Positions 18,681 through 27,049 are shown, numbered from the stretch's first letter. The stretch is DNA of 64,000 nucleotides from an uncultured Porphyromonadaceae bacterium (GCA_947175495.1 CAMWNB010000005.1:1-64000); one strand, 5' to 3'. Made by a program: numbers and translations. Notes: generated by a model not told the origin, from the letters alone.

Positions 18681-19323
18681 AATACGCGCCGCAGCCCCGG
18701 CCTATAAGGTGATAGTGCTCACGGCGGATGTGACCAACCCGCCCACGCCCGATGCGTTGTGGCAGGAGCTCTCCGAGTGCCACCGGCAGAAAGGCGACCG
18801 GGACATGACCATGGTCAACAAGACGCCTGCCATTGCAGCCGCCCGCGCGGCCTACAAAGCCCTCGGCAAGGACCCCAACCGCTACCGCCCCTCGGCAGAA
18901 GCTCTCACTCGCCGAGCCGTGAAAGGTCTTGAACTGTACCGCACTACGGCCATCGTCGATCTCGTCAACCTGCTGTCGCTTGCGTCGGGCCATAGCATCG
19001 GAGCTTTCGACGCCGATGCCATCGCAGGCTCCGTGCTCACCCTCGGTCGTGGGCGCGAGGGCGAGCCCTACGAGGCAATAGGACGCGGACAGCTCAACAT
19101 CGAAGGCCTGCCCGTGTGGCGCGACGCCCTCGGCGGCATTGGCACGCCCACAAGCGACAACGACCGCACAAAGCTCAGCGAGGCCACCCGGCGCCTGCTC
19201 GTCACGGCCAACATATACGGTCCCTCCGAGATGTCCGACGGCGAGTTCGCCGACATGATGGTGCGTCTGCTGCGCGACTATGCCGGCGCTTCCAACATAG
19301 AGATAAATACCTACGGCGTATGA
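18658..19323 (+). CDS. Stand-alone B3/B4 (tRNA-binding-fold) domain protein
   Basis: The 221-residue protein is a free-standing B3/B4 domain, the fold found as the editing module in the beta subunit of phenylalanyl-tRNA synthetase. Seen: KTPAIAAARAAYKALGKDPNRYRPS and TTAIVDLVNLLSLASG, the two hallmark segments, then a beta-rich end with ANIYGPSEMSD. The ATG at 18658 (MEIIISDE) is preferred to a TTG two codons earlier. It overlaps ribF and is itself overlapped by the Sua5/YciO gene. Editing of mischarged amino-acyl-tRNA is a reasonable guess from the family, not shown by the sequence. Confidence 0.82.
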   Translation: MEIIISDEIRAAAPAYKVIVLTADVTNPPTPDALWQELSECHRQKGDRDMTMVNKTPAIAAARAAYKALGKDPNRYRPSAEALTRRAVKGLELYRTTAIVDLVNLLSLASGHSIGAFDADAIAGSVLTLGRGREGEPYEAIGRGQLNIEGLPVWRDALGGIGTPTSDNDRTKLSEATRRLLVTANIYGPSEMSDGEFADMMVRLLRDYAGASNIEINTYGV

Positions 19324-19928
19324 AGATACTGAAGATATATCCGGGGCAGATCGACGAGCGCCATATCGCCGAGGCCGCCCGCACGCTCTCGGACGGAGGA
19401 GTGGTCATTTTCCCCACCGACACCGTATATGCTCTCGGCTGCGACGCTCTCAACCACCGGGCCATAGAGCGCATGTGCCGCATCAAGGGCATCGACCCCG
19501 CCGCACAGCCGCTTTCACTGGTGTGCGCCGATCTCAGCCAGGCCTCGGACTATGTGCGCATCGACAATGGCGCGTTCCGCACGCTGCGCCATTATCTGCC
19601 CGGTCCATTCACCTTCCTGCTGCCTGCAGCGCTGCGACTGCCGAAGGTGTTCCGCGGCCGCAAGACCATAGGCCTGCGCGTGCCCGACTGCGACATCGCC
19701 CGAGCCCTTGCCGGGGAGCTCGGCGGCCCGCTCATGTGCACATCCGTAAGCCTCGACGACCCCGACGAGCTTGCCGAGCCGGAAAGCATAGCCATGCGCT
19801 ATGCGTCCGACGCCGATGTCATCATCGACGGCGGCACGGGCGGCATCGTCGGCTCAGCCATCGTTGACCTCACCGACAGCTCCGCGCCGGAAGTAGTGCG
19901 CGAAGGCACAGTTCCTTTTGAAGGATGA
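19320..19928 (+). CDS. Sua5/YciO/YrdC-family protein (threonylcarbamoyl-AMP synthase-like)
   Basis: The YrdC/Sua5 fold makes threonylcarbamoyl-AMP, the first intermediate of the t6A tRNA modification; the YciO branch is a paralogue of less certain activity. Seen: GGVVIFPTDTVYALGCDA near the start, RIKGIDPAAQPLSLV, LPGPFTFLLPA, KTIGLRVPD and VREGTVPFEG. It has 202 residues and no Sua5 C-terminal extension. The IKG.......PLS layout resembles YciO. The ATG at 19320 overlaps the upstream stop as ATGA. With tsaE at 9078 this is the second possible t6A gene in the window. Confidence 0.85.
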   Translation: MKILKIYPGQIDERHIAEAARTLSDGGVVIFPTDTVYALGCDALNHRAIERMCRIKGIDPAAQPLSLVCADLSQASDYVRIDNGAFRTLRHYLPGPFTFLLPAALRLPKVFRGRKTIGLRVPDCDIARALAGELGGPLMCTSVSLDDPDELAEPESIAMRYASDADVIIDGGTGGIVGSAIVDLTDSSAPEVVREGTVPFEG

Positions 19929-20866
19929 GAATAGAGCGCTACACTCCCGCCATGCAGGCCGAGTGGGATGCTTTCGCCTCCACCTCGCGCAACGCCACGT
20001 TCCTGCATCAGCGCGCCTACATGGATTACCATGCCGACCGCTTCACCGACCACTCGCTCGTGGCGCGTGCCGACTCCGACGGCAGCATCGTGGCGCTCCT
20101 GCCGGCCAACGAGGAAGCCGACACGCTCGTAAGCCATCGCGGACTGACCTACGGCGGCTGGCTCACCCCCTTGCGCCATTTCGGCGCGGCAACCATGCTC
20201 AGGCTTTTCGAGGCTCTGCGCGCCTACATGTCCGAAGCCGGTTTCCGCCGTCTGGTCTATCGTCCCGTTCCCCACATCTACCACCGCTATCCCGCCGAGG
20301 ACGACCTGTATGCGCTTTGGCGCATGGGCGCCGTGCAGGATAGGGTCATGGCTGCATCCACCGTCAGTCTGCGCCGCCCGCGCCTGCTCGACCACGGCTC
20401 CAAGAACGCCGTGAACCGCGCCTTGCGCAGCGGCGCCGTGTTCGGTCCGGACGACCGCCTCGACGATTTCTGGCACATACTGGAAGAGGTGCTCGCCACG
20501 CACCACGGCGCCCGCCCCGTCCACACTCTCGACGAGATGCGTTTGCTGCAGAGCCGTTTTCCCGACCGCATTCGCCTCTTTGCCGCTACAGTCGACGGGC
20601 GCATGGAAGCCGGTGTGCTCGTCTACAGGTGCGGCACAGTCGACCACGCACAATACACAGCGGCGAGCGAAACCGCCCGCCGCATGCGTCTTTTGCCTGC
20701 TCTGTACAGTTATATTGCCGAAAACGAGTGTGCCGGGGCCGACTGGCTCGACATAGGCACCTCCTGCGAGGACGCCGGTCGCTATCTCAACGAAGGACTC
20801 GACGCACAGAAGTCGGGCCTCGGAGGCCGTTGCACCGTCTACCAGTCCTTTACTCTCGACCTTTGA
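19925..20866 (+). CDS. GNAT/FemAB-type acyltransferase
   Basis: A 313-residue cytoplasmic protein with the layout of FemAB-like or double-GNAT (Acetyltransf_6) proteins. Seen: MRIERYTPAMQAEWDAF with SRNATFLHQRAYMDYH, which is typical of the family start. The first lobe is VALLPANEEADTLVSHRGLTYGGW; the second has LFAATVDGRMEAGVLVYRCG and DWLDIGTSCEDAGRYLNEG. The acceptor is unknown. It overlaps the upstream Sua5/YciO stop by 4 bases and is the last gene of the operon; it converges on the acyl-CoA synthetase gene with only 4 bases between the stops. Confidence 0.75.
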   Translation: MRIERYTPAMQAEWDAFASTSRNATFLHQRAYMDYHADRFTDHSLVARADSDGSIVALLPANEEADTLVSHRGLTYGGWLTPLRHFGAATMLRLFEALRAYMSEAGFRRLVYRPVPHIYHRYPAEDDLYALWRMGAVQDRVMAASTVSLRRPRLLDHGSKNAVNRALRSGAVFGPDDRLDDFWHILEEVLATHHGARPVHTLDEMRLLQSRFPDRIRLFAATVDGRMEAGVLVYRCGTVDHAQYTAASETARRMRLLPALYSYIAENECAGADWLDIGTSCEDAGRYLNEGLDAQKSGLGGRCTVYQSFTLDL

Positions 20867-20870
20867 CGCC

Positions 20871-22682
20871 TTATACGGCGTACATGGCCTCGATCTGGTC
20901 GGCGTATATGGCGTTGATGATGGCGCGCCGCAGTTTCAGAGTGTTGGTGAGCTCGCCGGTCTCGATGCTGAACTCTCGCGGCAGAAGAGTGAATTTCTTG
21001 ATTTTTTCAAAGCCTGCAAGTCCTTTTTGCAGACGCTCTATGCGTTCGGCTATGAAATTGCGTATTTCGCTGTTCTGCACCAGGTCTTCAAGACTGTTGA
21101 ACTTGATGGCGCGGCTCCGGGCATATTCCTTCAGCGCCTCGAATGCCGGCACGATTATGGCGCTGACATACTTGCGGCGGTCGCCGATCACGGCCACCTG
21201 CTCGATGTAGCGGTCCTCGCCCAGGCGGCTCTCGATGGCCTGCGGGGCAATGTATTTGCCGTTGGAGGTCTTGAACAGGTCCTTGATGCGCTCTGTCAGG
21301 ACGATGGCGCCCGATGCATCGAGGCGGCCTGCATCGCCGGTGCGGAACCAGCCGTCGGCGGTGAACGCGCGGGCGGTGTCCTCGGGGCGGTTGAAATAGC
21401 CGCGCATCACGGTCGGACCCTTTACGAGAATCTCATCCTGCTCGCCTATGCGCACCTGCACCTCCGGCATGGCTGTGCCCACGCTGCCGAGCTCCCAGCC
21501 TGTGGCAGGATAGCACGACACGGTGGCTGTGGTCTCGCTCAGACCATAGCCAATGACGATATTGATGCCGCAGGCATGGAGAAATTCGGTGATCGTGTCG
21601 CTCAGCGGTGCGCCGGCCGTGGGGAAGATGTTGCCGCGGTCCACGCCGATTACCTTGCGCATGGGACCGAACACACGCTTGTCGAAGAACTGATACTGCT
21701 TCTCGAGCAGCCACGGAGCCTTGAGGCCGAGACGGGTGTAGCGCATGTTGCGCTCCGTGCCCACATTGATGGCGCGTTTCAGCATGGCGAGCTTGAAGCC
21801 CTTCACCGAGCCGAGTTTTTCCTGCACGGCCGTGTACACCTTCTCCCAAAAGCGCGGCACCGAGCACATGCACGTCGGGCGCACCTGGCGCAGCGAATCC
21901 TGCACGCAGCGCGGGTCGCGGTTTATGGCCACGCGTATGCCGAGGTCAAGGCAGTAGTAGGTCCATGCTTTCTCGAAGATGTGGCTGAGAGGGAGGAAGC
22001 AGAGCGACGTGTCGGCGTCGCTGAGCATGGTCAAGCGCTCGCGGTGGATGCGCACGGCGGCGTTCATGCAGCTGTGGGGCAGCACGGCGCCCTTGGGTTC
22101 GCCCGTGGTTCCGGAGGTGTAGATGAGTGTGAAGATGTCGTCCTCGCCGGCGGCTGCCGTGCGGGCGGCCACTGCATCGCGACACATCTGCGACGCGGCT
22201 TCGCCAAGGCCGATGAAGTCGGCCCAGCGCATAGTGGTCTTGTCGCCTTCTTCCAGCCGGATGGACGGGTCGAAGCACACGATGAGTTCAAGCGACGGAC
22301 ATTCTGCCGCGATAGCGCGCGCCACGTCATAATGGCGCTGCTCGCCTGCAAAAATAATTCGTGCGCCTGCGTCGCGCACGATGTAGCTTACTTGTTCGGG
22401 ACTGCTTGTAGAGTATATCGACACGGGAACGGCGCGGTTGGCATAAGCGCCGAAGTCGGTGATGAGAATTTCGGGGCAATTGGAAGCGAATATGGCCAAC
22501 ATGTCCTGCGGCTCCACGCCGAGGGTTTCAAGGGCACAGGCTGCGGCTTCAGTCTGGTGGTGCAGTGCGTTCCACGAGGTGGCTATCCACTCTTCGCTGC
22601 CGGCGTACTGGCAGCTGAACGCCTCGCGCTCACCATATCGCGCAGCGTTTTTCGCCACAAGATTTGTGAGTATATTAGGCAT
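20871..22682 (-). CDS. Long-chain acyl-CoA synthetase (AMP-forming, FadD-like)
   Basis: This ANL-superfamily enzyme activates fatty acids to acyl-CoA through an acyl-AMP intermediate. The AMP-binding motif YTSGTTGEPKGAV is at residues 188-200. The acyl-synthetase motifs GYGLSETTATVSCYP and DGWFRTGDAGRLDASG follow, then RIKDLFKTSNGKYIAPQ, which includes the hinge. Length (603) fits bacterial long-chain synthetases. The N-terminus has no signal peptide. It stands alone on the minus strand, convergent with the plus-strand operon. Confidence 0.93.
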   Translation of the reverse strand: MPNILTNLVAKNAARYGEREAFSCQYAGSEEWIATSWNALHHQTEAAACALETLGVEPQDMLAIFASNCPEILITDFGAYANRAVPVSIYSTSSPEQVSYIVRDAGARIIFAGEQRHYDVARAIAAECPSLELIVCFDPSIRLEEGDKTTMRWADFIGLGEAASQMCRDAVAARTAAAGEDDIFTLIYTSGTTGEPKGAVLPHSCMNAAVRIHRERLTMLSDADTSLCFLPLSHIFEKAWTYYCLDLGIRVAINRDPRCVQDSLRQVRPTCMCSVPRFWEKVYTAVQEKLGSVKGFKLAMLKRAINVGTERNMRYTRLGLKAPWLLEKQYQFFDKRVFGPMRKVIGVDRGNIFPTAGAPLSDTITEFLHACGINIVIGYGLSETTATVSCYPATGWELGSVGTAMPEVQVRIGEQDEILVKGPTVMRGYFNRPEDTARAFTADGWFRTGDAGRLDASGAIVLTERIKDLFKTSNGKYIAPQAIESRLGEDRYIEQVAVIGDRRKYVSAIIVPAFEALKEYARSRAIKFNSLEDLVQNSEIRNFIAERIERLQKGLAGFEKIKKFTLLPREFSIETGELTNTLKLRRAIINAIYADQIEAMYAV

Positions 22683-22713
22683 AAATAGTCTAACTATTGT
22701 TAAAACAACGCGA

Positions 22714-22746
22714 CAAAGGTAGCCCCTTTGCTTTTAATTTGAACAA
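22714..22746 (-). promoter_or_regulatory. Promoter for the acyl-CoA synthetase gene
   Basis: On the minus strand TACCTTTG (22721-22714) fits the -7 element and TTG (22746-22744) lies 22 bases upstream, slightly longer than usual. The predicted leader is about 25 bases. Confidence 0.5.
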
Positions 22747-22818
22747 TTTAAAGCCATATAATCGCCGTTTGCTTAAGATTCGTTTGCAGTTGGGTTGTTT
22801 AATTTAAGGTTTGTTAAC

Positions 22819-23550
22819 TCAAAACAGCGATTTCAGTATGTCGAGCGATCGCGAGCCGCTACCGCTCAGCGCACCGTGCAGAGCGAAATAATCGAGTATG
22901 CCGTCCAGCATCAGGCGGCGCTGGTCGCGGTTCAGGCGGATGCGGCGGATGTTGTCGAGCGACAGGCGTCCCAGCAGGCGCGCTCCCCGGGCCTCGTCGG
23001 GCAGCAGATAGCGTCCGTGCGTTGGCGGGGTAGGGCGGAACAGGCCCTCCGTCATGTCGAACACAGCTCCCTCCCGCCACGAGCCGAAGTCCGGCGCTAT
23101 GCCCGTCAGAGTGGCCAGTGCGCGCAGAAACCACAGATGGAAGTTGGCCAGCGCGTTGGCGTTGGATGTGGCGTCAAGCGCGCGTACAGCCCCGAAGAGG
23201 AAGGCCGACAACTGCTCGTCGGGTTCAGAAGTGCGCAGGACACTGTCGAGCACATCCGATAGAAACAGTGCCAGCGCGGTCTTTACGGGGTGCGAGCGCA
23301 CCGATGCCGTCACTGCCGTAGGCCGTATGTCGCGCAGCTGAATGAGTTCGCGCCCGGGCTTGCTCACCTCCACTCCCTCGAACAGAGCCAGCGGCATTGT
23401 CAGCGCACGTCGCCTCTGCGCCTCGCGGCCGCTGCCCGCGGGCAGCGCTATGCCCACGCGCCCCCGTTCCGCACTCCATGCCGAGAGAATCGACGTGCGG
23501 TCGTCGTGGCGTATCGTGCGCAAGGCCAGGCAGTGCAATGTGCTATACAT
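22819..23550 (-). CDS. recO: DNA repair protein RecO
   Basis: RecO loads RecA with RecF and RecR during gap repair. The 243-residue protein begins with the OB-fold (MYSTLHCLALRTIRHDDRTSILSAWSAE read in two parts) and RELIQLRDI. A helical C-terminal region follows, with HLWFLRALATLTGIAPDFG, typical of Bacteroidota RecO. No zinc-finger cysteines are apparent, as in other Bacteroidota members. Its neighbours are unrelated; recF is in the same window at 62432. Confidence 0.9.
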   Translation of the reverse strand: MYSTLHCLALRTIRHDDRTSILSAWSAERGRVGIALPAGSGREAQRRRALTMPLALFEGVEVSKPGRELIQLRDIRPTAVTASVRSHPVKTALALFLSDVLDSVLRTSEPDEQLSAFLFGAVRALDATSNANALANFHLWFLRALATLTGIAPDFGSWREGAVFDMTEGLFRPTPPTHGRYLLPDEARGARLLGRLSLDNIRRIRLNRDQRRLMLDGILDYFALHGALSGSGSRSLDILKSLF

Positions 23551-23586
23551 TATTATATATTATATGAGGTTTGAAGAGCCATGGTT

Positions 23587-24810
23587 TTACTCCTTGGGCC
23601 GGGACGACTTGGAAAGCCTTGGCAGCCACACCGCGGCGAAGCCCAGCAGCGGCATGAAGGCACACACGCGGTAGATGGCCTCGATGCCGTAGCTGTCGGC
23701 AAAGTAGCCCAGGGCAGCCGAGGCTATGCCGGCCACGCCGAAGCTCAGACCGAAAAACATTCCCGACACCGTGCCGAGCTTGTTCGGGAACAGCTCCTGC
23801 GAGTAGAGAAGTATGGCCGGAAAAGCCGACGAGAGCATGAAACCGGCGCCGAAGCTCATGGCCACCGTCAGCGCCAGGCCGCAGTGAGGCATCAGCAGGC
23901 TGAACGGAGCCGTGCCAAGCAGCGACACCACAATCACCGTCTTGCGGCCGTAACGGTCGCCCACGGGGCCGCCCACGAGCGTGCCGGCGGCCGTGGCAAA
24001 CAGAAACACGAACAGACACAGCTGCGAGCTCTGTATCGACAGCCCGAAGGCGTCTATCAGATAGAACGTGTAGTAGCTCGTGATCGACGCCATATATATG
24101 TATTTGGAGAAAATGAGCACAAGAATCAGCCCCACCGTGGCCCATGTGCCCGCAGGACCCAGCGGCCGGGGAATGTGATGCACTGCGCCCGATGCTTTCT
24201 GCGCCCGCCGCTCGCCGAGCCACATGCCGTACCACCGGCAGATTGGCATCATCAGCCGCATGGCCAGAAGCGCCAGCACCACAAACATGGCCGCGCGGCT
24301 GCGCCCGTAGGGAGCCACGGCCACCGCCACAAGCAGCGGGCCCACCGATGTGCCGAGGTTGCCGCCCACCTGGAAGATGGATTGAGCCATGCCTCTGCGC
24401 CCGTGCGATGCCAGCGATGTGATGCGGGATGCCTCCGGATGCAGCGTGGCCGAGCCTATGCCCACCAGCGCTACCGCCACCAGCACACTCACCAGCGACC
24501 CTGCGAAAGCAAACAGCACGATGCCCGTGGCCGTGCAGCACATGCCCGCAGGAAGGCTGCGCACGAACGGACGGCGGTCAAACACATAGCCTATCACCGG
24601 CTGAAACACCGACGACGCTATCTGATAAACAAGTGTGATAAGGCCTATCTGCGCAAAATTCAGCGACAAATCGTCTTTTAGCATAGGGTAAACCGCCGTT
24701 ATCACCGACTGCAGAGCGTCGTTAAGACAGTGAACTCCGCTCAGCGCAAGGAGCACCGGAAACGTCGGTTCGGCCGCTACTTTGCGGATTTTAGTCACAA
24801 TACTTGCCAT
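23587..24810 (-). CDS. MFS exporter of the fosmidomycin-resistance (Fsr) type
   Basis: A 407-residue inner-membrane transporter with about twelve hydrophobic segments. The start LLALSGVHCLNDALQSVITAVYPML is the Fsr-type signature, where His and Asn-Asp precede a membrane helix. Other MFS elements are the loop GYVFDRRPFVRS, GIGSATLHPEASR and GGPVGDRYGRKTVIV between helices 8 and 9. Fsr proteins export fosmidomycin or related compounds; many homologues have no known substrate. It is followed by recO after a 36-base gap, so the two may be co-transcribed. Confidence 0.87.
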   Translation of the reverse strand: MASIVTKIRKVAAEPTFPVLLALSGVHCLNDALQSVITAVYPMLKDDLSLNFAQIGLITLVYQIASSVFQPVIGYVFDRRPFVRSLPAGMCCTATGIVLFAFAGSLVSVLVAVALVGIGSATLHPEASRITSLASHGRRGMAQSIFQVGGNLGTSVGPLLVAVAVAPYGRSRAAMFVVLALLAMRLMMPICRWYGMWLGERRAQKASGAVHHIPRPLGPAGTWATVGLILVLIFSKYIYMASITSYYTFYLIDAFGLSIQSSQLCLFVFLFATAAGTLVGGPVGDRYGRKTVIVVSLLGTAPFSLLMPHCGLALTVAMSFGAGFMLSSAFPAILLYSQELFPNKLGTVSGMFFGLSFGVAGIASAALGYFADSYGIEAIYRVCAFMPLLGFAAVWLPRLSKSSRPKE

Positions 24811-24831
24811 AAAACATCCTTTTTACACCTG

Positions 24832-24839
24832 CAAAGGTA
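24832..24839 (-). promoter_or_regulatory. -7 element for the MFS gene
   Basis: TACCTTTG on the minus strand, 21 bases before the start codon. No clear TTG at the right spacing was seen, so the call rests on the -7 box. Confidence 0.45.
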
Positions 24840-24866
24840 CGAAAATTAAAGAATTTCACGAAAATA

Positions 24867-24898
24867 TTTGCAGATATAAAAAAAAGTTCCTAACTTTG
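24867..24898 (+). promoter_or_regulatory. Promoter for tRNA-Glu / rpsT / tRNA-Glu
   Basis: TTTG at 24867-24870 and TAACTTTG at 24891-24898 are separated by exactly 20 bases, a textbook Bacteroidota promoter. The first tRNA-Glu starts 19 bases downstream. Confidence 0.8.
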
Positions 24899-24917
24899 CA
24901 ATCGCTTTTTAGCGCAA

Positions 24918-24989
24918 GGCCCATTCGTCTATCGGTTAGGACGCAAGATTTTCATTCTTGAAAGAGCAGTTCGATTCTGCTATGGGCTA
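24918..24989 (+). tRNA. tRNA-Glu (anticodon TTC), copy 1
   Basis: The 72-nt sequence folds as a cloverleaf. The acceptor GGCCCAT pairs with ATGGGCT (one G-U pair), and the anticodon stem CAAGA/TCTTG holds loop TTTTCAT with anticodon TTC. The T-loop is TTCGATT, and the discriminator base is A. CCA is not encoded here. It is identical to the copy at 25304. Confidence 0.96.
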
Positions 24990-25027
24990 CAATTAATAAA
25001 AACAAATCTGATATACACTGCATAGAA

Positions 25028-25285
25028 ATGGCAAATCATAAGTCTTCCATTAAGAGAATTCGCCAGACTGAGGCTCGCCGCCTGCGCAACCGCTACTACG
25101 CCAAGACAGCACGCAACGCTGTCCGCGCTCTGCGTCGCCTCACCGACAAGACCGAAGCCGAAGCAAAGCTGCGCACCGTTAGCGCCATGCTCGACCGTCT
25201 TGCCTCCAAAAAGGCAATCAGCAAGAACAAAGCCGCCAACCTTAAGAGCAAGCTTGCCAAGCACATCGCTAAGCTCGCTGCCTAA
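25028..25285 (+). CDS. rpsT: 30S ribosomal protein S20
   Basis: S20 is a small basic helical protein that binds 16S rRNA. The 85-residue product begins [20 protein letters not shown], has the [19 protein letters not shown] helix and ends in the lysine-rich [12 protein letters not shown], all typical. It is sandwiched between two identical tRNA-Glu genes with 38- and 18-base gaps, so it is likely processed out of a mixed tRNA-mRNA transcript. Confidence 0.98.
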   Translation: MANHKSSIKRIRQTEARRLRNRYYAKTARNAVRALRRLTDKTEAEAKLRTVSAMLDRLASKKAISKNKAANLKSKLAKHIAKLAA

Positions 25286-25303
25286 GGCTCGACTTTTGCC
25301 CTT

Positions 25304-25375
25304 GGCCCATTCGTCTATCGGTTAGGACGCAAGATTTTCATTCTTGAAAGAGCAGTTCGATTCTGCTATGGGCTA
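25304..25375 (+). tRNA. tRNA-Glu (anticodon TTC), copy 2
   Basis: Identical in all 72 positions to the copy at 24918, with the same cloverleaf and TTC anticodon. It lies 18 bases after the rpsT stop and probably shares its transcript. Confidence 0.96.
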
Positions 25376-25381
25376 CCGACC

Positions 25382-25407
25382 GCCCGACCTCAACCCCGAG
25401 GCCGGGC
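25382..25407 (+). terminator. Weak hairpin after tRNA-Glu copy 2
   Basis: Arms 25382-25391 and 25398-25407 pair with one mismatch around a 6-base loop and are followed by ACTTTCTAT. The T run is poor; the stronger candidate terminator is at 25511. Confidence 0.35.
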
Positions 25408-25418
25408 ACTTTCTATAT

Positions 25419-25485
25419 ATAAGCTATCACACGATATAAGCTATCGCACGATATAAGCTATCGCACGATATAAGCTATCACACGG
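25419..25485. repeat. 17-bp tandem repeat, four copies
   Basis: The unit ATAAGCTATCRCACGAT occurs four times head to tail (25419, 25436, 25453, 25470); units 1 and 4 have A and units 2 and 3 have G at the variable position, and the last unit is truncated by one base. It sits between two hairpins and encodes nothing obvious. There are no spacers, so it is not a CRISPR array. Confidence 0.9.
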
Positions 25486-25510
25486 AAGGATTGCCCGCCC
25501 GATATGATGC

Positions 25511-25549
25511 AACAATCCCCGGACAATAACCTGTCCGGGGATTGTTTTT
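25511..25549 (+). terminator. Strong rho-independent terminator for the tRNA-rpsT unit
   Basis: Perfect 15-bp arms (25511-25525 and 25532-25546) around loop ATAACC, followed by more T residues on the plus strand. It lies between the plus-strand tRNA unit and the convergent GH57 gene. The minus strand lacks a T run after the stem, so it mainly serves the plus strand. Confidence 0.8.
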
Positions 25550-25567
25550 GTATCAGAAAACGGGTTG

Positions 25568-27028
25568 TTACTTGGCGGCTTTCTTCTTGGCTGCAGTGTT
25601 CTTTTTAGGCGCGGCAGCTTTTTTCTTGGGTGCGGCTTTCTTGGCGGCAGGTTTCTTCTCGACTGCAGCCTCGGCCGGAGCCGCTTCGGTCTCCTTGGAG
25701 GGCTCGCGCAGGGCGTGCTCCACATTGAACTGTTCCACGTTCTTGCGCATCGAGGACAACTCCTTGTTCAGTGTCTCGATTTCCGTGGCCTGGTTGCGGA
25801 TTGTGGTAAGCAGCGAGTTCAATTCCTCGTTCTCGATGCTCAGCGGATACTGTTCTTCCACGCGCACGATGAAGTCGGCCAGTACGTTCATGTAGTTTGT
25901 GAACGCCTGATAGGGCGTCTCGTAGGGGCTGAACATCGAGTGTGCGGCGCCGTCGGCGAAGTGCTTCGTGCTCATATAATACAGATGGTCGCTGCCCTGC
26001 AGATAGAGCCAGTCCTGTTTCAGACGGCGGTCGGTGCACAGGCGCACGCGCTCAGCCACGCTGTAGAGCTTGCTGAAGGCCTCGTTCTGCAGCGAGTTGC
26101 CCAGCCACGCGCTCACGTCGCGGGCTTCGTCGGCGCCGCTGATGGGGTGCATCACGCTCAGCTCGCCCACCGGCTTCAGCACGGACAGCACCTGCGACGG
26201 AGTGCGGAACTCCATGCCCATCTCGGCGGCAAAGCGGGGCAGGGCTTCCAGGAACTGGAATATGCCGCTGTTGGCTGCGTGGAAGCCGCCGAACGTCTCC
26301 AGGTTGAGGCACAGGTTCACCACCTGCTCTTCGGCAGGGGTGCCGGCTATCCAGCCCATGTATTTGTCGGCCGTCAGCGGGTATTCGTCCCACGACGTGT
26401 CGCTGAAGCGGGCGGCGATGTCGTCGCTCAGCTTGTCGTTCTTGAGCAGAAGGCGCACCTTCGGGGCGCTCGCCGCGGAGTAGACATAGTTGGGGGATTT
26501 CCAGCCCAGAATGTGCTTGGCGCCCTCGGTGAGTATGCCCTTGAAACCCATGGCCAGGGCCTGCGGCGCAATCTCGTCGTCGTAGATGAGCTCCGTGTTG
26601 TGCAGCACTTTCGGCTTCACGCCCAGCAGGCTGTACAGTTTCTCGGAGGCTACTTTCACCTGCTGTGCGAACTCCTCGGGGTCGGTCAGCGACGCCAGCG
26701 AGTGGGCATAGGGCACGGCCAGGAATTCTACGGCGCCTGTGTCGGCCAGTTTTTTGAGCAGGTCGATGAACTCGGGCACATACTGCTCGAGCTGTTCCAG
26801 GGCCACGCCGCTGATGCTGAACGAGCAGCGGAAGGCGCCCTTGCTGTCGTCGATCATGCGCAGCAGGGTCTCGGCGGCGGGGATATAGCTGTTGTGGGCC
26901 ACACGGCTTACGATTTCGTCGTTCGAGAAGTCATCGTAGTAGTAGTGGTCGTTGCCGATGTCGAAGAAGCGGTAGCGCTTGAGGCGCATCGGCTGATGGA
27001 TTTCGAAGTTGAAGCAAATGGCTTTCAT
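25568..27028 (-). CDS. GH57 glycoside hydrolase with a histone-H1-like C-terminal tail
   Basis: GH57 enzymes are alpha-amylases, amylopullulanases or branching enzymes. The protein (486 residues, no signal peptide, hence cytoplasmic) has conserved region 1 as FNFEIHQPMRL, the likely nucleophile region VLHNTELIYDDE, and SDTSWDEYPLTADKYMGWI. A coiled-coil-like helix (about 400-435, ENEELNSLLTTIRNQATEIETL) follows. The last 45 residues are almost only Lys, Ala and Pro (KKPAAKKAAPKKK), like bacterial histone-H1-type tails. It is third in the debranching enzyme-GT4-GH57 cluster, 21 bases after GT4, consistent with glycogen or alpha-glucan metabolism. The basic tail is odd for this family. Confidence 0.88.
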   Translation of the reverse strand: MKAICFNFEIHQPMRLKRYRFFDIGNDHYYYDDFSNDEIVSRVAHNSYIPAAETLLRMIDDSKGAFRCSFSISGVALEQLEQYVPEFIDLLKKLADTGAVEFLAVPYAHSLASLTDPEEFAQQVKVASEKLYSLLGVKPKVLHNTELIYDDEIAPQALAMGFKGILTEGAKHILGWKSPNYVYSAASAPKVRLLLKNDKLSDDIAARFSDTSWDEYPLTADKYMGWIAGTPAEEQVVNLCLNLETFGGFHAANSGIFQFLEALPRFAAEMGMEFRTPSQVLSVLKPVGELSVMHPISGADEARDVSAWLGNSLQNEAFSKLYSVAERVRLCTDRRLKQDWLYLQGSDHLYYMSTKHFADGAAHSMFSPYETPYQAFTNYMNVLADFIVRVEEQYPLSIENEELNSLLTTIRNQATEIETLNKELSSMRKNVEQFNVEHALREPSKETEAAPAEAAVEKKPAAKKAAPKKKAAAPKKNTAAKKKAAK

Positions 27029-27049
27029 TGTGGTATTTTGTGTGTGGCG

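Noticed and set aside
25419-25485. Possible CRISPR array
   Set aside because: The units are directly adjacent without spacers, and no cas genes are near.
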